Assembly (NCBI RefSeq): GCF_014645555.1
Contig: NZ_BMLY01000001.1
Location: 391,939 to 455,938 of the forward strand
Origin: Silvimonas amylolytica
Lineage (GTDB): Bacteria; Pseudomonadota; Gammaproteobacteria; Burkholderiales; Chitinibacteraceae
Length of the DNA stretch: 64,000 nucleotides
Direction of reading: 5' to 3'
The notes beneath the pieces were generated by a model. That model was not told the DNA's origin and ran no database searches. It saw nothing but the letters and a program-made list of their open reading frames with translations. Below, in pieces: positions 1 to 9,170 of this stretch (its first letter is position 1; each line of letters starts with the position of its first letter). Position numbers and translations under genes: made by a program.

Positions 1-344
1 TGCTATCGAACGCGATCAAGTTCAGCCCGGCCGGGGGCGTCATTGAAATCCGCTTCCTTGGCGAAGCCATGCTGACCGGCGGCGCGTCGGCAGTCGGTTT
101 GACGGTCCGGGATCATGGCCCGGGTATTCCAGAGGGTGAACTGGAATCCATTTTCGACAAATTCATCCAGAGCACGCGGGTGCGTGCCGAAGCAGGCGGG
201 ACTGGCCTGGGCCTGGCCATCAGCAAGCAGATCATGGAAGATCACGGCGGCACCGTCACCGCAGGCAATCACCCGGAGGGTGGCGCCGTCTTTACCGTGT
301 TGCTGCAAACGGAACCACAACTGGCAGCGACCGCCGCCAGTTAG
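1..344 (+). CDS. Sensor histidine kinase, C-terminal ATPase end (5' truncated)
   Basis: This is the last ~113 codons of a two-component sensor kinase; the gene begins before the window and reads in frame from base 3. What is visible is the GHKL ATP-binding (HATPase_c) fold: an N box (LLSNAIKFSP-like, from base 3), a G1 box DHGPGIPE, an F box IFDKF, and a G2 box GGTGLGLAI. These bind Mg-ATP for autophosphorylation of a histidine that lies outside the window. Sensor domain, partner regulator and signal cannot be seen. It ends 56 bp before prfC and is unlikely to be functionally linked to it. Confidence 0.9.
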   Translation, partial: LSNAIKFSPAGGVIEIRFLGEAMLTGGASAVGLTVRDHGPGIPEGELESIFDKFIQSTRVRAEAGGTGLGLAISKQIMEDHGGTVTAGNHPEGGAVFTVLLQTEPQLAATAAS

Positions 345-400
345 CCCTGACGGGGCGTTTGCAGTAGAATGCACGGTTTCGCTCCTCCACCTCGCAGACC

Positions 401-1993
401 ATGCCCGATATTGCCCGCGAAGTAGCGCGCCGCCGCACTTTCGCCATCATCTCTCACCCTGATGCCGGTAAAACCACGCTCACTGAAAAGCTGCTGCTGT
501 TCTCGGGCGCCATTCAGATGGCAGGTACCGTCAAGGGTAAAAAAGGCGGTAAGTTCGCTACCTCTGACTGGATGGATATCGAAAAGCAGCGCGGCATTTC
601 GGTGGCCTCCTCCGTCATGCAGTTTGATTACCGCGAGCACGTGGTCAACCTGCTCGACACCCCGGGCCACCAGGACTTCTCTGAAGATACCTACCGCGTG
701 CTGACGGCTGTGGACTCGGCCTTGATGGTAATCGATGCCGCCAAGGGTGTGGAAGATCAAACCATCAAGCTCTTGAACGTTTGCCGTTTGCGTCATACGC
801 CTATCGTCACGTTCATGAACAAGTACGACCGCGAAGTGCGCGACAGCCTGGAACTGCTGGATGAAGTCGAGTCCGTGCTCAAGATTCGTTGTGCGCCGGT
901 GACCTGGCCCATCGGTATGGGCAAGACTTTCCGCGGCGTGTATCACATCCTGAATGACCAGGTTTTGTTGTTCACTGCTGGTGCCGAACGTGATAGCGAT
1001 GTCACGGAAGTCATCGACGGTCTGGACAACCCGCGCCTGGATGAACTCTTTCCGCTCGAAATCGAACAAACCCGCATGGAACTGGAACTGGTGCGTGGCG
1101 CCTCGCACCCGTTCAATCTGGAAGACTTTCTGGCGGGCACGTTGACGCCGGTGTTCTTTGGGTCTGCCATCAACAACTTTGGTGTGCGCGAGATTCTGAA
1201 CGCACTGGTCGATTGGGCTCCCGCACCGGGCGCCCGGGATGCTACGGTGCGGCCGGTGGCACCCTCCGAGGGCAAGTTCTCTGCATTCGTGTTCAAGATC
1301 CAGGCCAATATGGATCCGAAACACCGCGACCGCATCGCATTCTTGCGCGTGTGTTCGGGCCACTTTGAGCGTGGCATGAAATTCAAACACCTGCGTCTTG
1401 GTCGTGACATCGCCGCCAACTCCGTGGTGACGTTTATGGCACAAGGCCGTGAGCAAGTCGAAGAAGCCTTTGCCGGTGACATTATCGGTCTGCCTAACCA
1501 CGGCAACATCCAGATTGGCGACTCCTTCTCTGAGGGCGAAGCGCTGGCCTTTACCGGTATTCCATACTTTGCCCCGGAAATGTTCCGCGTGGTTCGTATC
1601 CGCAACCCGCTCAAGATCAAGCAACTGCAAAAAGGCTTGCAGCAGTTGGGTGAAGAAGGTGCGGTGCAGGTGTTCAAGCCACTGAATGGCGCAGATCTGA
1701 TTCTGGGTGCGGTCGGCGTACTGCAGTTTGAAGTAGTTGCCAGCCGCCTGGCCAATGAATACGGCGTAGACGCCATGTTTGAACCGATCACGATCTACAC
1801 CGCCCGCTGGGCTTCTTGCCCGGATGCCAAACGACTGGCGGAGTTTGAGCGTGCGCTGGAAAACAACCTGGCTCGCGATGCGGCTGACAGTCTTGCCTAT
1901 CTGGCCACCAGTCGTGTGAACCTGGAATTGACCCAGGAGCGCTGGCCGGAGATCGTATTTCACGAAACCCGCGAACACGCAGTCACGCTCTAA
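401..1993 (+). CDS. prfC: Peptide chain release factor 3 (RF3)
   Basis: Class II release factor, a translational GTPase that removes RF1/RF2 from the ribosome after peptide release. At 530 residues it has the normal family length. The G1 P-loop is at residues 19-26 (HPDAGKTT), switch I carries [10 protein letters not shown]3 is DTPGHQDF and G4 is NKYD, followed by the EF-Tu-like domain II and the RF3-specific domain III. The ATG start directly precedes the conserved N-terminal [11 protein letters not shown] stretch. A strong intrinsic terminator follows, so it looks like a single-gene transcription unit or the end of one. Confidence 0.97.
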   Translation: MPDIAREVARRRTFAIISHPDAGKTTLTEKLLLFSGAIQMAGTVKGKKGGKFATSDWMDIEKQRGISVASSVMQFDYREHVVNLLDTPGHQDFSEDTYRVLTAVDSALMVIDAAKGVEDQTIKLLNVCRLRHTPIVTFMNKYDREVRDSLELLDEVESVLKIRCAPVTWPIGMGKTFRGVYHILNDQVLLFTAGAERDSDVTEVIDGLDNPRLDELFPLEIEQTRMELELVRGASHPFNLEDFLAGTLTPVFFGSAINNFGVREILNALVDWAPAPGARDATVRPVAPSEGKFSAFVFKIQANMDPKHRDRIAFLRVCSGHFERGMKFKHLRLGRDIAANSVVTFMAQGREQVEEAFAGDIIGLPNHGNIQIGDSFSEGEALAFTGIPYFAPEMFRVVRIRNPLKIKQLQKGLQQLGEEGAVQVFKPLNGADLILGAVGVLQFEVVASRLANEYGVDAMFEPITIYTARWASCPDAKRLAEFERALENNLARDAADSLAYLATSRVNLELTQERWPEIVFHETREHAVTL

Positions 1994-2014
1994 CCAGTCT
2001 GTTTTGTCTGAAAT

Positions 2015-2047
2015 AAAAAAAGCACCGGCCATCCGGTGCTTTTTTTA
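2015..2047 (+). terminator. Intrinsic terminator after prfC
   Basis: An 8-bp perfect stem AGCACCGG/CCGGTGCT (2021-2028 with 2033-2040) closes a CCAT loop and is followed by seven T. The A-run before the stem would let it act on the opposite strand as well, but no minus-strand gene ends here. Confidence 0.9.
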
Positions 2048-2349
2048 TTGCGCTTGCAATTTATCCAATCTGATCAAGCCTTAGAGAGGCGCAATAGAAA
2101 GTCAGTAAATTCCCGCAGCAAAACTACGAAACAAAACTACAGATTTATCTATTCTGCATCAAACTCCAAGCCAAAATTTTGATCTAGATCAAATATTTTC
2201 ACAAGACATAAGCTATTGATCCGTGTAGATATTTGCCAGGATTCAAGTGTCTCGCGGTGCTATTCTAACTGCACCAAATCCCTGTGGCGAACCCAGAGGG
2301 AAACTGTGCAGGTCAATTGTCAAACAGGCAGTCACCAAGGAGCATCACC
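2048..2349 (+). promoter_or_regulatory. pflB upstream region, AT-rich, no gene
   Basis: This 300-bp gap between the prfC terminator and the pflB start holds the FNR-type palindrome listed separately at 2179-2192 and an AT-rich stretch around it. If the palindrome activates as a class II site (centre at -41.5), transcription would start near 2227; TATTGA at 2214-2219 is a suitable -10 element. That gives an untranslated leader of about 120 nt. The pflB ribosome binding site AAGGAG lies at 2337-2342, eight bases before the ATG. I see no second well-formed operator. Confidence 0.6.
2179..2192 (+). promoter_or_regulatory. FNR-type binding site upstream of pflB
   Basis: TTGATCTAGATCAA is a perfect match to the FNR/ANR consensus TTGAT-N4-ATCAA. 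Its position 171 bp before the pflB ATG, and 28 bp from a plausible -10 element, fits activation of pyruvate formate-lyase under low oxygen, as known for FNR in enteric bacteria. CRP-family relatives such as DNR recognise the same half site, so the exact regulator is inferred. Confidence 0.8.
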
Positions 2350-4665
2350 ATGAACGCACCGGAAGTTAATCTGCAACTTGATGCATGGCGTGGTTTTTCC
2401 GCCGGCGAGTGGCAGAAGAAAGTCGCTGTACGCGACTTCATCCAGGAAAACTATACCCCGTACGAAGGTGATGACAGCTTCCTTGCTGGCCCGACTGAAC
2501 GCACCACCCAACTGTGGGATGAACTATCTGTTCTTCTGAAGGAAGAACGCAAACGCGGCGTGCTGGAAGTCTCCGCCCAGGTTGGTTCGTCCATCACATC
2601 CCATGCCCCGGGTTATATCAACAAAGACCTGGAAACCATCGTTGGCCTGCAAACCGACGCCCCACTGCGCCGCGCGATCATGCCAAACGGTGGTCTGCGT
2701 ATGGTGCAGAACTCGCTGGCTGCATACCACTTCGAAGAATCGCCGCTCATTGCCGAAATCTTCACCAAATACCGCAAAGATCACAACATGGGCGTGTTTG
2801 ACGCCTATACCCCGGAAATTCTGGCCTGCCGTAAATCCGGGGTGATTACCGGCCTGCCGGATGCCTATGGCCGTGGCCGTATTATTGGCGACTACCGCCG
2901 CGTCGCACTGTACGGCGTTGACTTCCTGATCGCCGACAAGAAGCGCGAAAAAGCAGAGCTTGATGATGTTGCCTTCACCGAAGACGTGATCCGTCTGCGT
3001 GAAGAACTCTCTGAACAGATCAAGGCGCTGGGCGAACTCAAACAAATGGGCCAGTCCTACGGCTTTGACCTGGCTCGCCCGGCACAAACCGCACAAGAAG
3101 CTATCCAGTGGCTGTATCTGGGCTACCTGGCCGCCGTGAAGGAACAAAACGGCGCGGCCATGTCGATTGGCCGGACTTCCACTTTCCTTGACGTATATAT
3201 CGAACGCGATATCAAGGAAGGTCGTATCACCGAAGCCCAAGCGCAAGAAATGATCGATCACATGGTCATGAAGCTGCGTATCGTGCGTTTCCTGCGCACG
3301 CCGGAATACGATGAACTGTTCTCCGGTGATCCGACCTGGGTTACTGAATCCATCGGCGGCGTTGGCAAAGATGGTCGTTCGCTGGTCACCAAATCCAGCT
3401 TCCGCGTGTTGCACACCCTGTACAACCTGGGCCCGGCTCCGGAACCAAACCTGACCGTGTTGTGGTCCACCGCGTTCCCGCAAGGCTTCAAGGAGTTCTG
3501 CGCCAAGGTCTCGATCGACACCTCCGCCATCCAGTACGAAAACGACGATCTAATGCGCCCGGAATGGGGTGACGACTACGCGATTGCATGTTGCGTATCC
3601 GCCATGGCCGTCGGCAAGCAAATGCAGTTCTTTGGTGCCCGTGTGAACGTGGCCAAGGCCATGCTGTATGCCATCAATGGCGGCGTGGACGAAAAGAGCG
3701 GTAAGGTCGTCGCCAAGGGCTTTGAACCGATCAAGGGTGACGTGCTTAACTATGACGAAGTCGTCGCCAGTTACGACAAGATGCTCGACTGGCTGGCCAA
3801 GACCTATGTCACAGCGCTGAACTGCATCCACTACATGCACGACAAGTACGCTTACGAGCGTGTCGAAATGGCGCTGCATGATCGCGACATCCTGCGCACC
3901 ATGGCGTGCGGTATCGCCGGTCTGTCGGTGGCTGCGGATTCACTGTCTGCCATCAAGCACGCCAAGGTGCACGTGATCCGCAACGAACAAGGTCTGGCTG
4001 TTGATTACAAGATCGAGGGCAGCTACCCGGCTTACGGTAACAACGACGACCGTGTTGATGACATCGCCGTCTGGATCACCGAAGCCATGATGGCCAAGAT
4101 CAAGGCTCAGCCAGCGTTCTACCGCAATGCCATGCCGACCCAGTCAGTACTGACCATCACTTCCAACGTGGTGTATGGCAAGAAGACCGGCAATACGCCA
4201 GATGGCCGCCGCGCAGGTGCCCCGTTCTCTCCAGGTGCCAACCCCATGAACGGTCGTGATGAAAACGGCTTTATTGCTGCCGGTTTCTCGGTATCCAAGA
4301 TTCCGTACGAAGCTGCACTGGACGGGATTTCCTGGACGGCCTCAATGACACCTGATTCGCTGGGCCACAACCAGAAAGATCGTGTGCGTACGCTGGCAGC
4401 CTCGATTGATGGTCTGTTCGGTCCGCATGGTGAGGGTGGCGGCTCTGTCTGCAAGGCCACCGAAGCCGTAGAAAGTGCGATGGATCAACTGTTCCATCTG
4501 AACATGAACGTACTCAACCGCGACACGCTGACGGACGCGATGGAACACCCGGAAAACTATCCGCAACTAACGGTGCGTGTATCCGGTTACGCCGTGAACT
4601 TCGTGAAGCTGACCCGCGAACAGCAACTTGACGTGATCAGCCGTACTTTCCACGAACGCGTGTAA
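2350..4665 (+). CDS. pflB: Pyruvate formate-lyase (formate C-acetyltransferase)
   Basis: Glycyl radical enzyme converting pyruvate and CoA to acetyl-CoA and formate in anaerobic mixed-acid fermentation. The ATG at 2350, preceded by AAGGAG, is preferred over an in-frame GTG at 2284; it gives 771 residues against about 760 for the E. coli enzyme. The adjacent catalytic cysteines are C414-C415 (IACCVSAM) and the radical-bearing glycine is G746 in RVSGYAVNF near the C-terminus. An FNR site lies upstream, and a 61-residue copy of its own radical domain and the activating enzyme pflA lie downstream. The radical-domain tail is nearly repeated at 4733-4918. Confidence 0.97.
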   Translation: MNAPEVNLQLDAWRGFSAGEWQKKVAVRDFIQENYTPYEGDDSFLAGPTERTTQLWDELSVLLKEERKRGVLEVSAQVGSSITSHAPGYINKDLETIVGLQTDAPLRRAIMPNGGLRMVQNSLAAYHFEESPLIAEIFTKYRKDHNMGVFDAYTPEILACRKSGVITGLPDAYGRGRIIGDYRRVALYGVDFLIADKKREKAELDDVAFTEDVIRLREELSEQIKALGELKQMGQSYGFDLARPAQTAQEAIQWLYLGYLAAVKEQNGAAMSIGRTSTFLDVYIERDIKEGRITEAQAQEMIDHMVMKLRIVRFLRTPEYDELFSGDPTWVTESIGGVGKDGRSLVTKSSFRVLHTLYNLGPAPEPNLTVLWSTAFPQGFKEFCAKVSIDTSAIQYENDDLMRPEWGDDYAIACCVSAMAVGKQMQFFGARVNVAKAMLYAINGGVDEKSGKVVAKGFEPIKGDVLNYDEVVASYDKMLDWLAKTYVTALNCIHYMHDKYAYERVEMALHDRDILRTMACGIAGLSVAADSLSAIKHAKVHVIRNEQGLAVDYKIEGSYPAYGNNDDRVDDIAVWITEAMMAKIKAQPAFYRNAMPTQSVLTITSNVVYGKKTGNTPDGRRAGAPFSPGANPMNGRDENGFIAAGFSVSKIPYEAALDGISWTASMTPDSLGHNQKDRVRTLAASIDGLFGPHGEGGGSVCKATEAVESAMDQLFHLNMNVLNRDTLTDAMEHPENYPQLTVRVSGYAVNFVKLTREQQLDVISRTFHERV

Positions 4666-4675
4666 TCGTGGTATC

Positions 4676-4701
4676 CCGGGCGGTGCAACCCTGCCGCCCG
4701 G
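4676..4701 (+). other. Intercistronic hairpin between pflB and the glycyl-radical gene
   Basis: CCGGGCGG (4676-4683) pairs perfectly with CCGCCCGG (4694-4701) around a 10-nt loop. No T-run follows, so it is not a classical terminator. Such hairpins often stabilise the upstream message or mark a processing point, which would let the small downstream gene be expressed at a different level from pflB. The function is inferred. Confidence 0.7.
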
Positions 4702-4732
4702 TTCTCAGGTAACAAGCAACAAGGCAATTATC

Positions 4733-4918
4733 ATGGCTCAACTGTTTCATCTGAACATGAACGTACTCAACCGCGAAATGCTGGAAGACGCGATGGCAAA
4801 CCCGGAGAAGTATCCGCAACTGACCGTTCGCGTGTCCGGTTACGCGGTGAACTTCGTCAAGCTCACTCGTGAGCAACAACTGGACGTGATCAGCCGTACA
4901 TTCCACGAAAAAATCTGA
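4733..4918 (+). CDS. grcA: Stand-alone glycyl radical domain protein, minimal GrcA (YfiD)-like
   Basis: A 61-residue protein corresponding exactly to the last 61 residues of the adjacent PflB (residues 711-771), with 52 of 61 positions identical by direct comparison. It keeps the radical loop RVSGYAVNF, with the candidate radical glycine at G36. Known autonomous glycyl radical cofactor proteins (GrcA/YfiD, about 127 residues) replace the oxygen-cleaved tail of PFL; this protein lacks their N-terminal half altogether. It has its own ATG and ribosome binding site (AAGG at 4721-4724). The reading frame closes cleanly, so it is not just debris. A repair role is inferred from the family; a non-functional duplication remains possible. 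Confidence 0.85.
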   Translation: MAQLFHLNMNVLNREMLEDAMANPEKYPQLTVRVSGYAVNFVKLTREQQLDVISRTFHEKI

Positions 4919-4971
4919 AAAAAATCTGATACTCAATGTATGTCGGCAATGCCGGCAGCATGAGACCCATG

Positions 4972-5009
4972 ACGGACCGGTGGAGCCCATGCCTGCCGGT
5001 CCGTTTTTA
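4972..5009 (+). terminator. Intrinsic terminator after the glycyl-radical gene
   Basis: ACGGACCGG (4972-4980) pairs with CCGGTCCGT (4996-5004), followed by five T. It would end the pflB-grcA transcript 27 bp before pflA, so pflA would depend on readthrough or on a weak promoter of its own. Confidence 0.8.
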
Positions 5010-5034
5010 TTGATACCACTGGCAGAACATCATC

Positions 5035-5826
5035 ATGGAAACCATCGAGCTGAAAAAGGTGGGCGAAATTGCACCGCCGCTCTTTAACGACGCCGGTCTG
5101 CCGGCGGGGTTTGTGCATTCAATCGAAACCGGTGCTGCGGTAGACGGCCCCGGCATGCGTTTTGCATTGTTTGTGAGTGGCTGTCAGTTCAGGTGTCTGT
5201 ATTGCCACAATCCGGACACCTGGAAGCTGCATAACGGCAAGTTCTACACAGTGGATGAAATCATTGCCGAAATCCGTAAATACGCCAGTTTCCTGCGCGT
5301 GGCGGGCGGCCTGACCATCTCTGGTGGTGAACCAATGATGCAGGCCCACTTCACAGGAGAGATATTCCGCCGTGCCAAGCATGAACTGGGTTTGCATACA
5401 GCGATCGATACCCAGGGCTATCTGTCTGGCAACCTGCCTGATGAATGGTTTGAACCGATTGACCTGGTGCTGCTGGACATCAAGGAATTCAACAGTGAAC
5501 GCCATGAACGGCTGACCGGCAAACCCAATGAACCGACACTGCTCTTCGCCAGGCGCCTTGCCGCTATGAAAAAACCAGTCTGGTTGCGATATGTACTGCT
5601 GCCAGGTTTTTCAGACTTTGAAGAAGATGTCGAAGGTCTGGCGAAGTTTGTCGCCGGACTGGGGAATGTGGAACGGGTTGAAGTGCTGCCCTTTCACAAA
5701 TTGGGTGAGTCCAAATGGCAAGAACTCGGCCTTGCTTACGAATTGACCGAGGTGCGTCCGCCTTCACCCGAACTCGTCCACCGCGTGCGCGAACAGTTCC
5801 GTAGCCACGGGCTGGAGACCTACTAA
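5035..5826 (+). CDS. pflA: Pyruvate formate-lyase activating enzyme (radical SAM)
   Basis: Radical S-adenosylmethionine enzyme that abstracts hydrogen from the PFL glycine to create the active radical; the same activity would be needed by the neighbouring 61-aa glycyl-radical protein. The cluster motif CxxxCxxC is C50-C54-C57 (CQFRCLYC), and the SAM-binding GGE motif lies near residue 98 (TISGGEP). Its 263 residues compare with about 246 in E. coli, the extra length being at the N-terminus. It sits directly behind a terminator that would reduce its expression relative to pflB, which is sensible for a catalytic activator. Confidence 0.95.
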   Translation: METIELKKVGEIAPPLFNDAGLPAGFVHSIETGAAVDGPGMRFALFVSGCQFRCLYCHNPDTWKLHNGKFYTVDEIIAEIRKYASFLRVAGGLTISGGEPMMQAHFTGEIFRRAKHELGLHTAIDTQGYLSGNLPDEWFEPIDLVLLDIKEFNSERHERLTGKPNEPTLLFARRLAAMKKPVWLRYVLLPGFSDFEEDVEGLAKFVAGLGNVERVEVLPFHKLGESKWQELGLAYELTEVRPPSPELVHRVREQFRSHGLETY

Positions 5827-5852
5827 ACCAGCCTGTTCATTGCACTGCACAA

Positions 5853-5909
5853 AAATCTGCCGGAAAAACCGACCAGACGCCTTGCCAGGCGCGGTTTTCT
5901 GGCAGATTT
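5853..5909. repeat. Long imperfect inverted repeat between pflA and lolC
   Basis: Arms 5853-5871 and 5892-5909 pair over about 18 bp, with one bulged A and one G-T wobble, and the interior can add a GCCT/AGGC stem. The 3' side continues ATTTATGG and lacks a proper T-run, so it is a poor intrinsic terminator on either strand. It lies just before the extended -10-like TGGTACACT (5922-5930) of the lolC leader. It may be an extragenic palindrome or a weak terminator. Confidence 0.6.
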
Positions 5910-5959
5910 ATGGTCTTGACGTGGTACACTCGCCAAGCCTTGAACAAGTCCCCCTCCTC

Positions 5960-7195
5960 ATGTACGAATTCCTCATCGGACTACGTTACACCCGCGCCCG
6001 GCGACGTAACGGTTTTATCTCTTTTATCTCTCTGATTTCCATTCTTGGCATCGCGCTGGGTGTTGCCGCACTCATCATCGTGCTCTCCGTCATGAATGGG
6101 TTTCAGGGCGAAGTGCGTGATCGCATTCTCGCCATGGCTGCGCATGTGCAGATCAGTGGCGCGGACAACCATCTGACAGACTGGCCTGCGGTAGCACAAC
6201 AAGCAGCCAAAAACCCTCACGTAAAAGCCACCGCCCCTTACGTGCTGGGCCAGGGACTGCTAACGGCGGGTGGCCAGGTCAAGGGCGCGCTGATCCGTGG
6301 GATTGACCCGGCCCAGGAGCCGGGGGTGAGCCCGGTCATCGCCAATGTCGCTGGCGGGCAGCTCACAGACCTTGTGCCAGGCCGTTTTGGTGTAGTGCTG
6401 GGTTGGCAACTCGCTAACGATCTGGGCGTACGCTCTGGCGACAAGGTCACACTGATCACACCTGACGGTCAGGTGACGCCAGCCGGTATGATCCCGCGGT
6501 TTCGCCAGTTCACTGTGGTCGGTGTATTTCGGGCTGACTACTACCCTTATGACGCTGGCGTCGCGCTGATCCAGATCGGCGATGCGCAAAAACTGTTCCG
6601 GATGGGCGATTCAGTTTCTGGTGTACGCTTGCGCCTGGATGATCCGCTGCTCGCGCGTAATGTGGCTATTGATCTGGGTAATCAGATGACCAATGCCTAT
6701 GTCAGCGACTGGAGCATGGAAAACCCGACGTATTTCCGCGCGGTGGAAATCGAAAAACGCATGATGTTCCTGATTCTGACCCTGATTGTTGCAGTGGCCG
6801 CTTTCAATCTGGTGTCTACGCTGGTGATGGTTGTGACGGACAAGCAGGCCGACATTGCCATTTTGCGCACCCTGGGTGCGTCGCCCGGTTCAATCATGAA
6901 GATATTCATGGTGCAAGGCGCGGTATCCGGTTTCGTTGGCACCTTCACGGGCGTATTTGGCGGCGTCATCATTGCGCTCAACATTGGCACCATCGTGCCG
7001 TTTATTGAACGGGTGCTGGGTACACATATTCTTTCGCCAGATGTGTACTTGATCGCGGAACTGCCTTCCAAGGTGGAATGGAGTGACGTCAGCAGCATTG
7101 GCCTGATCTCTCTGGTTCTGGCTTTGCTGGCCACTATTTATCCAAGCTGGCGCGCGTCACGTATCAACCCGGCCGAGGCACTCCGTTATGAATAA
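5960..7195 (+). CDS. lolC: Lipoprotein-releasing ABC transporter, permease subunit LolC/LolE type
   Basis: Inner-membrane permease that, with LolD, extracts outer-membrane lipoproteins and passes them to LolA. The ATG at 5960 begins [16 protein letters not shown], the typical family N-terminus, so the upstream in-frame ATG at 5840 is rejected; this gives 411 residues. A first membrane segment follows at about residues 23-45, then a large periplasmic domain, then three segments in the FtsX-like C-terminal third, ending [14 protein letters not shown]. It overlaps lolD by 8 bp. Only one such permease is present next to lolD, suggesting a homodimeric LolF-like arrangement unless lolE lies elsewhere. 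Confidence 0.93.
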   Translation: MYEFLIGLRYTRARRRNGFISFISLISILGIALGVAALIIVLSVMNGFQGEVRDRILAMAAHVQISGADNHLTDWPAVAQQAAKNPHVKATAPYVLGQGLLTAGGQVKGALIRGIDPAQEPGVSPVIANVAGGQLTDLVPGRFGVVLGWQLANDLGVRSGDKVTLITPDGQVTPAGMIPRFRQFTVVGVFRADYYPYDAGVALIQIGDAQKLFRMGDSVSGVRLRLDDPLLARNVAIDLGNQMTNAYVSDWSMENPTYFRAVEIEKRMMFLILTLIVAVAAFNLVSTLVMVVTDKQADIAILRTLGASPGSIMKIFMVQGAVSGFVGTFTGVFGGVIIALNIGTIVPFIERVLGTHILSPDVYLIAELPSKVEWSDVSSIGLISLVLALLATIYPSWRASRINPAEALRYE

Positions 7196-7913
7196 TCCGG
7201 CTATCAATGACCCGGCAAGCGACGTCGTACTGCAAGCAATCGGGCTGTCCAGGCGTTACACCGCGGGCAAACTTGAAACCCCGGTGCTGCATGAGGTTGA
7301 CCTGACTCTGGGCAAAGGCGAAACGGTTGCCATCGTCGGGGCATCGGGCTCCGGTAAATCAACGCTGTTGCATTTGCTCGGCGCCCTGGATCAGCCCAGC
7401 AATGGTCAGGTGCGTATTCTGGGTCAGGACCCATTCACCCTGCCGGACGCCAAACGTGGTGAACTGCGTAACAAACACCTCGGTTTTGTTTATCAATTTC
7501 ACCATCTGTTGCCAGAATTCACCGCCGCAGAAAACGTTGCCATGCCGTTGATGATCCGCCGCATGCCCAAAGAAGCGGCGCTTCTGCAGGCGCAAACCAT
7601 GCTGGAGCAAGTTGGCCTTGGCAAGCGCAGTCATCACAAACCCGGCGAGATGTCCGGTGGTGAGCGCCAACGTGCCGCCATAGCACGGGCATTGGTCACC
7701 AGCCCTGCCTGCGTATTGGCCGACGAACCAACCGGTAATCTGGATCGCGGTACAGCGGAGACCGTGTTCGGGCTGATGCTGGAACTCAATCGGCAACTGC
7801 AGACCAGCTTCATCATCGTCACCCATGATGTGACTTTGGCGCAGCGCTGTCAGCGCCAGTTGCAATTGACTGATGGCCATCTGCACGAATTGGTCAGCGG
7901 ACCGGCTCTGTAG
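7188..7913 (+). CDS. lolD: Lipoprotein-releasing system ATP-binding protein
   Basis: ABC ATPase of the Lol lipoprotein export complex, 241 residues. The Walker A motif is at residues 51-59 (GASGSGKST), the signature is MSGGERQR, and Walker B is [11 protein letters not shown]. The sequence fits the MacB/LolD/FtsE subfamily. Its ATG lies inside the end of lolC (8-bp overlap), indicating translational coupling and equal stoichiometry. Confidence 0.95.
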   Translation: MNNPAINDPASDVVLQAIGLSRRYTAGKLETPVLHEVDLTLGKGETVAIVGASGSGKSTLLHLLGALDQPSNGQVRILGQDPFTLPDAKRGELRNKHLGFVYQFHHLLPEFTAAENVAMPLMIRRMPKEAALLQAQTMLEQVGLGKRSHHKPGEMSGGERQRAAIARALVTSPACVLADEPTGNLDRGTAETVFGLMLELNRQLQTSFIIVTHDVTLAQRCQRQLQLTDGHLHELVSGPAL

Positions 7914-7928
7914 CCGGCAGACCCAGCC

Positions 7929-8837
7929 GTGCTGATCTACCGCACCGATCAGTACCCGCTCCCGCTACCGCCGGGGCATCGTTTTCCAGCCAGCAAATAT
8001 GCACTTTTGCGCGACGAAGTAAGCAATTTCGCCGCGCATTTGCTCGAAGACGCGCCCGCCGCCACCGATTACGAAATCCTCACCGCACATACCAGTGCAT
8101 ATCTGGACAAACTCAAGAACGGCACCCTGTCAGAAGCAGAGCAACGGGTCATCGGGCTACCCTGGTCGGCGGCATTGGTAGAGCGCTCCCGTCGCTCCAC
8201 GGGCGCTACGCTGGCCGCTTGCAGAACCGCGCTGTTGCAAGGGTGCGGCGTCAATCTGGCTGGCGGCACGCATCATGCCTGCGCGGATCACGGTAGTGGC
8301 TTTTGCGTGTTCAATGATAGCGCTGTCGCACTCCGCGTATTGCAAGCAGAAGGTGCGCTTCGTCGCGCGTTGATCATTGATCTGGATGTGCATCAGGGCA
8401 ACGGTACGGCACTGATGCTGGCCGGCGAGGCCACCTTGTTCACCCTCTCAGTACATGGCGCCAACAACTTTCCGTTCCGCAAGGTTGAGGGCGATCTGGA
8501 TATTGAACTGGCCGATGGCACAACGGATGCCGCGTATCTGGAGATCTTGCAAAGCACCCTGCCCGCCGTGCTGCAAAAGCAGCGGCCGGACCTGGTGATT
8601 TATCTTGCCGGTGCGGATGCCTGGGAGGGAGACCGTCTGGGCCGCCTGGCACTGACACCGCAAGGGCTGCAAACACGGGATGAGTATGTGCTGCGACTAT
8701 GCTTGCAAGCAGATATCCCGGTTGCAGTGACCATGGGCGGCGGCTACGGGCGGGACATCCAGGGCACGGTGGCGATCCATGCGGCCACGGTCAAAACGGC
8801 GGTGAGTCTGTTTGATGCGCAGCGTGCGAAGGGTTAG
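7929..8837 (+). CDS. Histone deacetylase family protein (zinc amidohydrolase)
   Basis: Arginase/deacetylase-fold hydrolase of the HDAC/acetoin-utilisation/acetylpolyamine amidohydrolase superfamily, 302 residues. Visible hallmarks are the catalytic histidine pair in GGTHHACADHGSGFCVFND-type sequence, the zinc ligands in IDLDVHQGNGT, and a later zinc aspartate region in YLAGADAWEGDRLG followed by MGGGYG. The substrate could be an acetylated protein lysine or a small acetylated amine and cannot be told from sequence. The start is a GTG with no clear Shine-Dalgarno, 15 bp after lolD, so readthrough from the lol operon is likely. It converges on the small gene at 8845-9150. Confidence 0.9.
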   Translation: MLIYRTDQYPLPLPPGHRFPASKYALLRDEVSNFAAHLLEDAPAATDYEILTAHTSAYLDKLKNGTLSEAEQRVIGLPWSAALVERSRRSTGATLAACRTALLQGCGVNLAGGTHHACADHGSGFCVFNDSAVALRVLQAEGALRRALIIDLDVHQGNGTALMLAGEATLFTLSVHGANNFPFRKVEGDLDIELADGTTDAAYLEILQSTLPAVLQKQRPDLVIYLAGADAWEGDRLGRLALTPQGLQTRDEYVLRLCLQADIPVAVTMGGGYGRDIQGTVAIHAATVKTAVSLFDAQRAKG

Positions 8838-8844
8838 TCGTTAG

Positions 8845-9150
8845 TCAGCCAAAAAAATGGACATACAAACGCTGCGACCAACTCAAGCGTTGCCACCAGC
8901 GCTCGCCTTCTTCAAGCACCAATGTTCCTTTCTCAGAGAGATCCCAGGCGCGAACACCGTTGGTCCATTCGTGGCTTTCCACCCACCCGTAGTGATTGAA
9001 GAAACTCAACCACATGGCCGCTTCCTGGCCACAACCATCCTGCCAGGTCGTCAGGGAGGAAGGCCCGGCCTCCAGGATTGGAAACCCGTCTTTCATGCGA
9101 CGCATGACGCCCAAGGCGCGGCGTGGGCGAGGAATGGAGAGCGAACTCAT
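8845..9150 (-). CDS. Small putative winged-helix protein, function unknown
   Basis: I do not recognise this 101-residue protein as a named family. It is rich in Trp and Phe. Residues ~33-62 read like a helix-turn-helix, and residues ~63-83 (GVRAWDLSEKGTLVLEEG) resemble the hairpin wing ending of LTxxG-type winged-helix DNA-binding domains. Its upstream region is strikingly AT-rich and has a promoter (-35 TTAACT at 9210-9205, -10 TATTAT at 9188-9183) bracketed by two copies of a TAGTTAACTA palindrome. That layout suits an autoregulated transcription factor. Both the coding call and the function are moderate-confidence inferences. Confidence 0.6.
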   Translation of the reverse strand: MSSLSIPRPRRALGVMRRMKDGFPILEAGPSSLTTWQDGCGQEAAMWLSFFNHYGWVESHEWTNGVRAWDLSEKGTLVLEEGERWWQRLSWSQRLYVHFFG

Positions 9151-9170
9151 GATGCATAACCGCTGTTTGT

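Noticed and set aside
341-2032. A 563-codon open frame antisense to prfC
   Set aside because: It lies wholly over the well-supported release factor gene, has no recognisable domain, and arises from GC-rich codon bias.
2284-2349. GTG-initiated 22-residue extension of PflB
   Set aside because: The ATG at 2350 has a perfect AAGGAG and the usual PFL N-terminal length; the extension looks non-conserved.
4733-4918. The small glycyl-radical ORF as a pseudogene remnant of pflB
   Set aside because: It has a proper start, ribosome binding site, intact radical loop and stop, and high identity with conservative changes. Kept as a gene, with duplication as the stated alternative.
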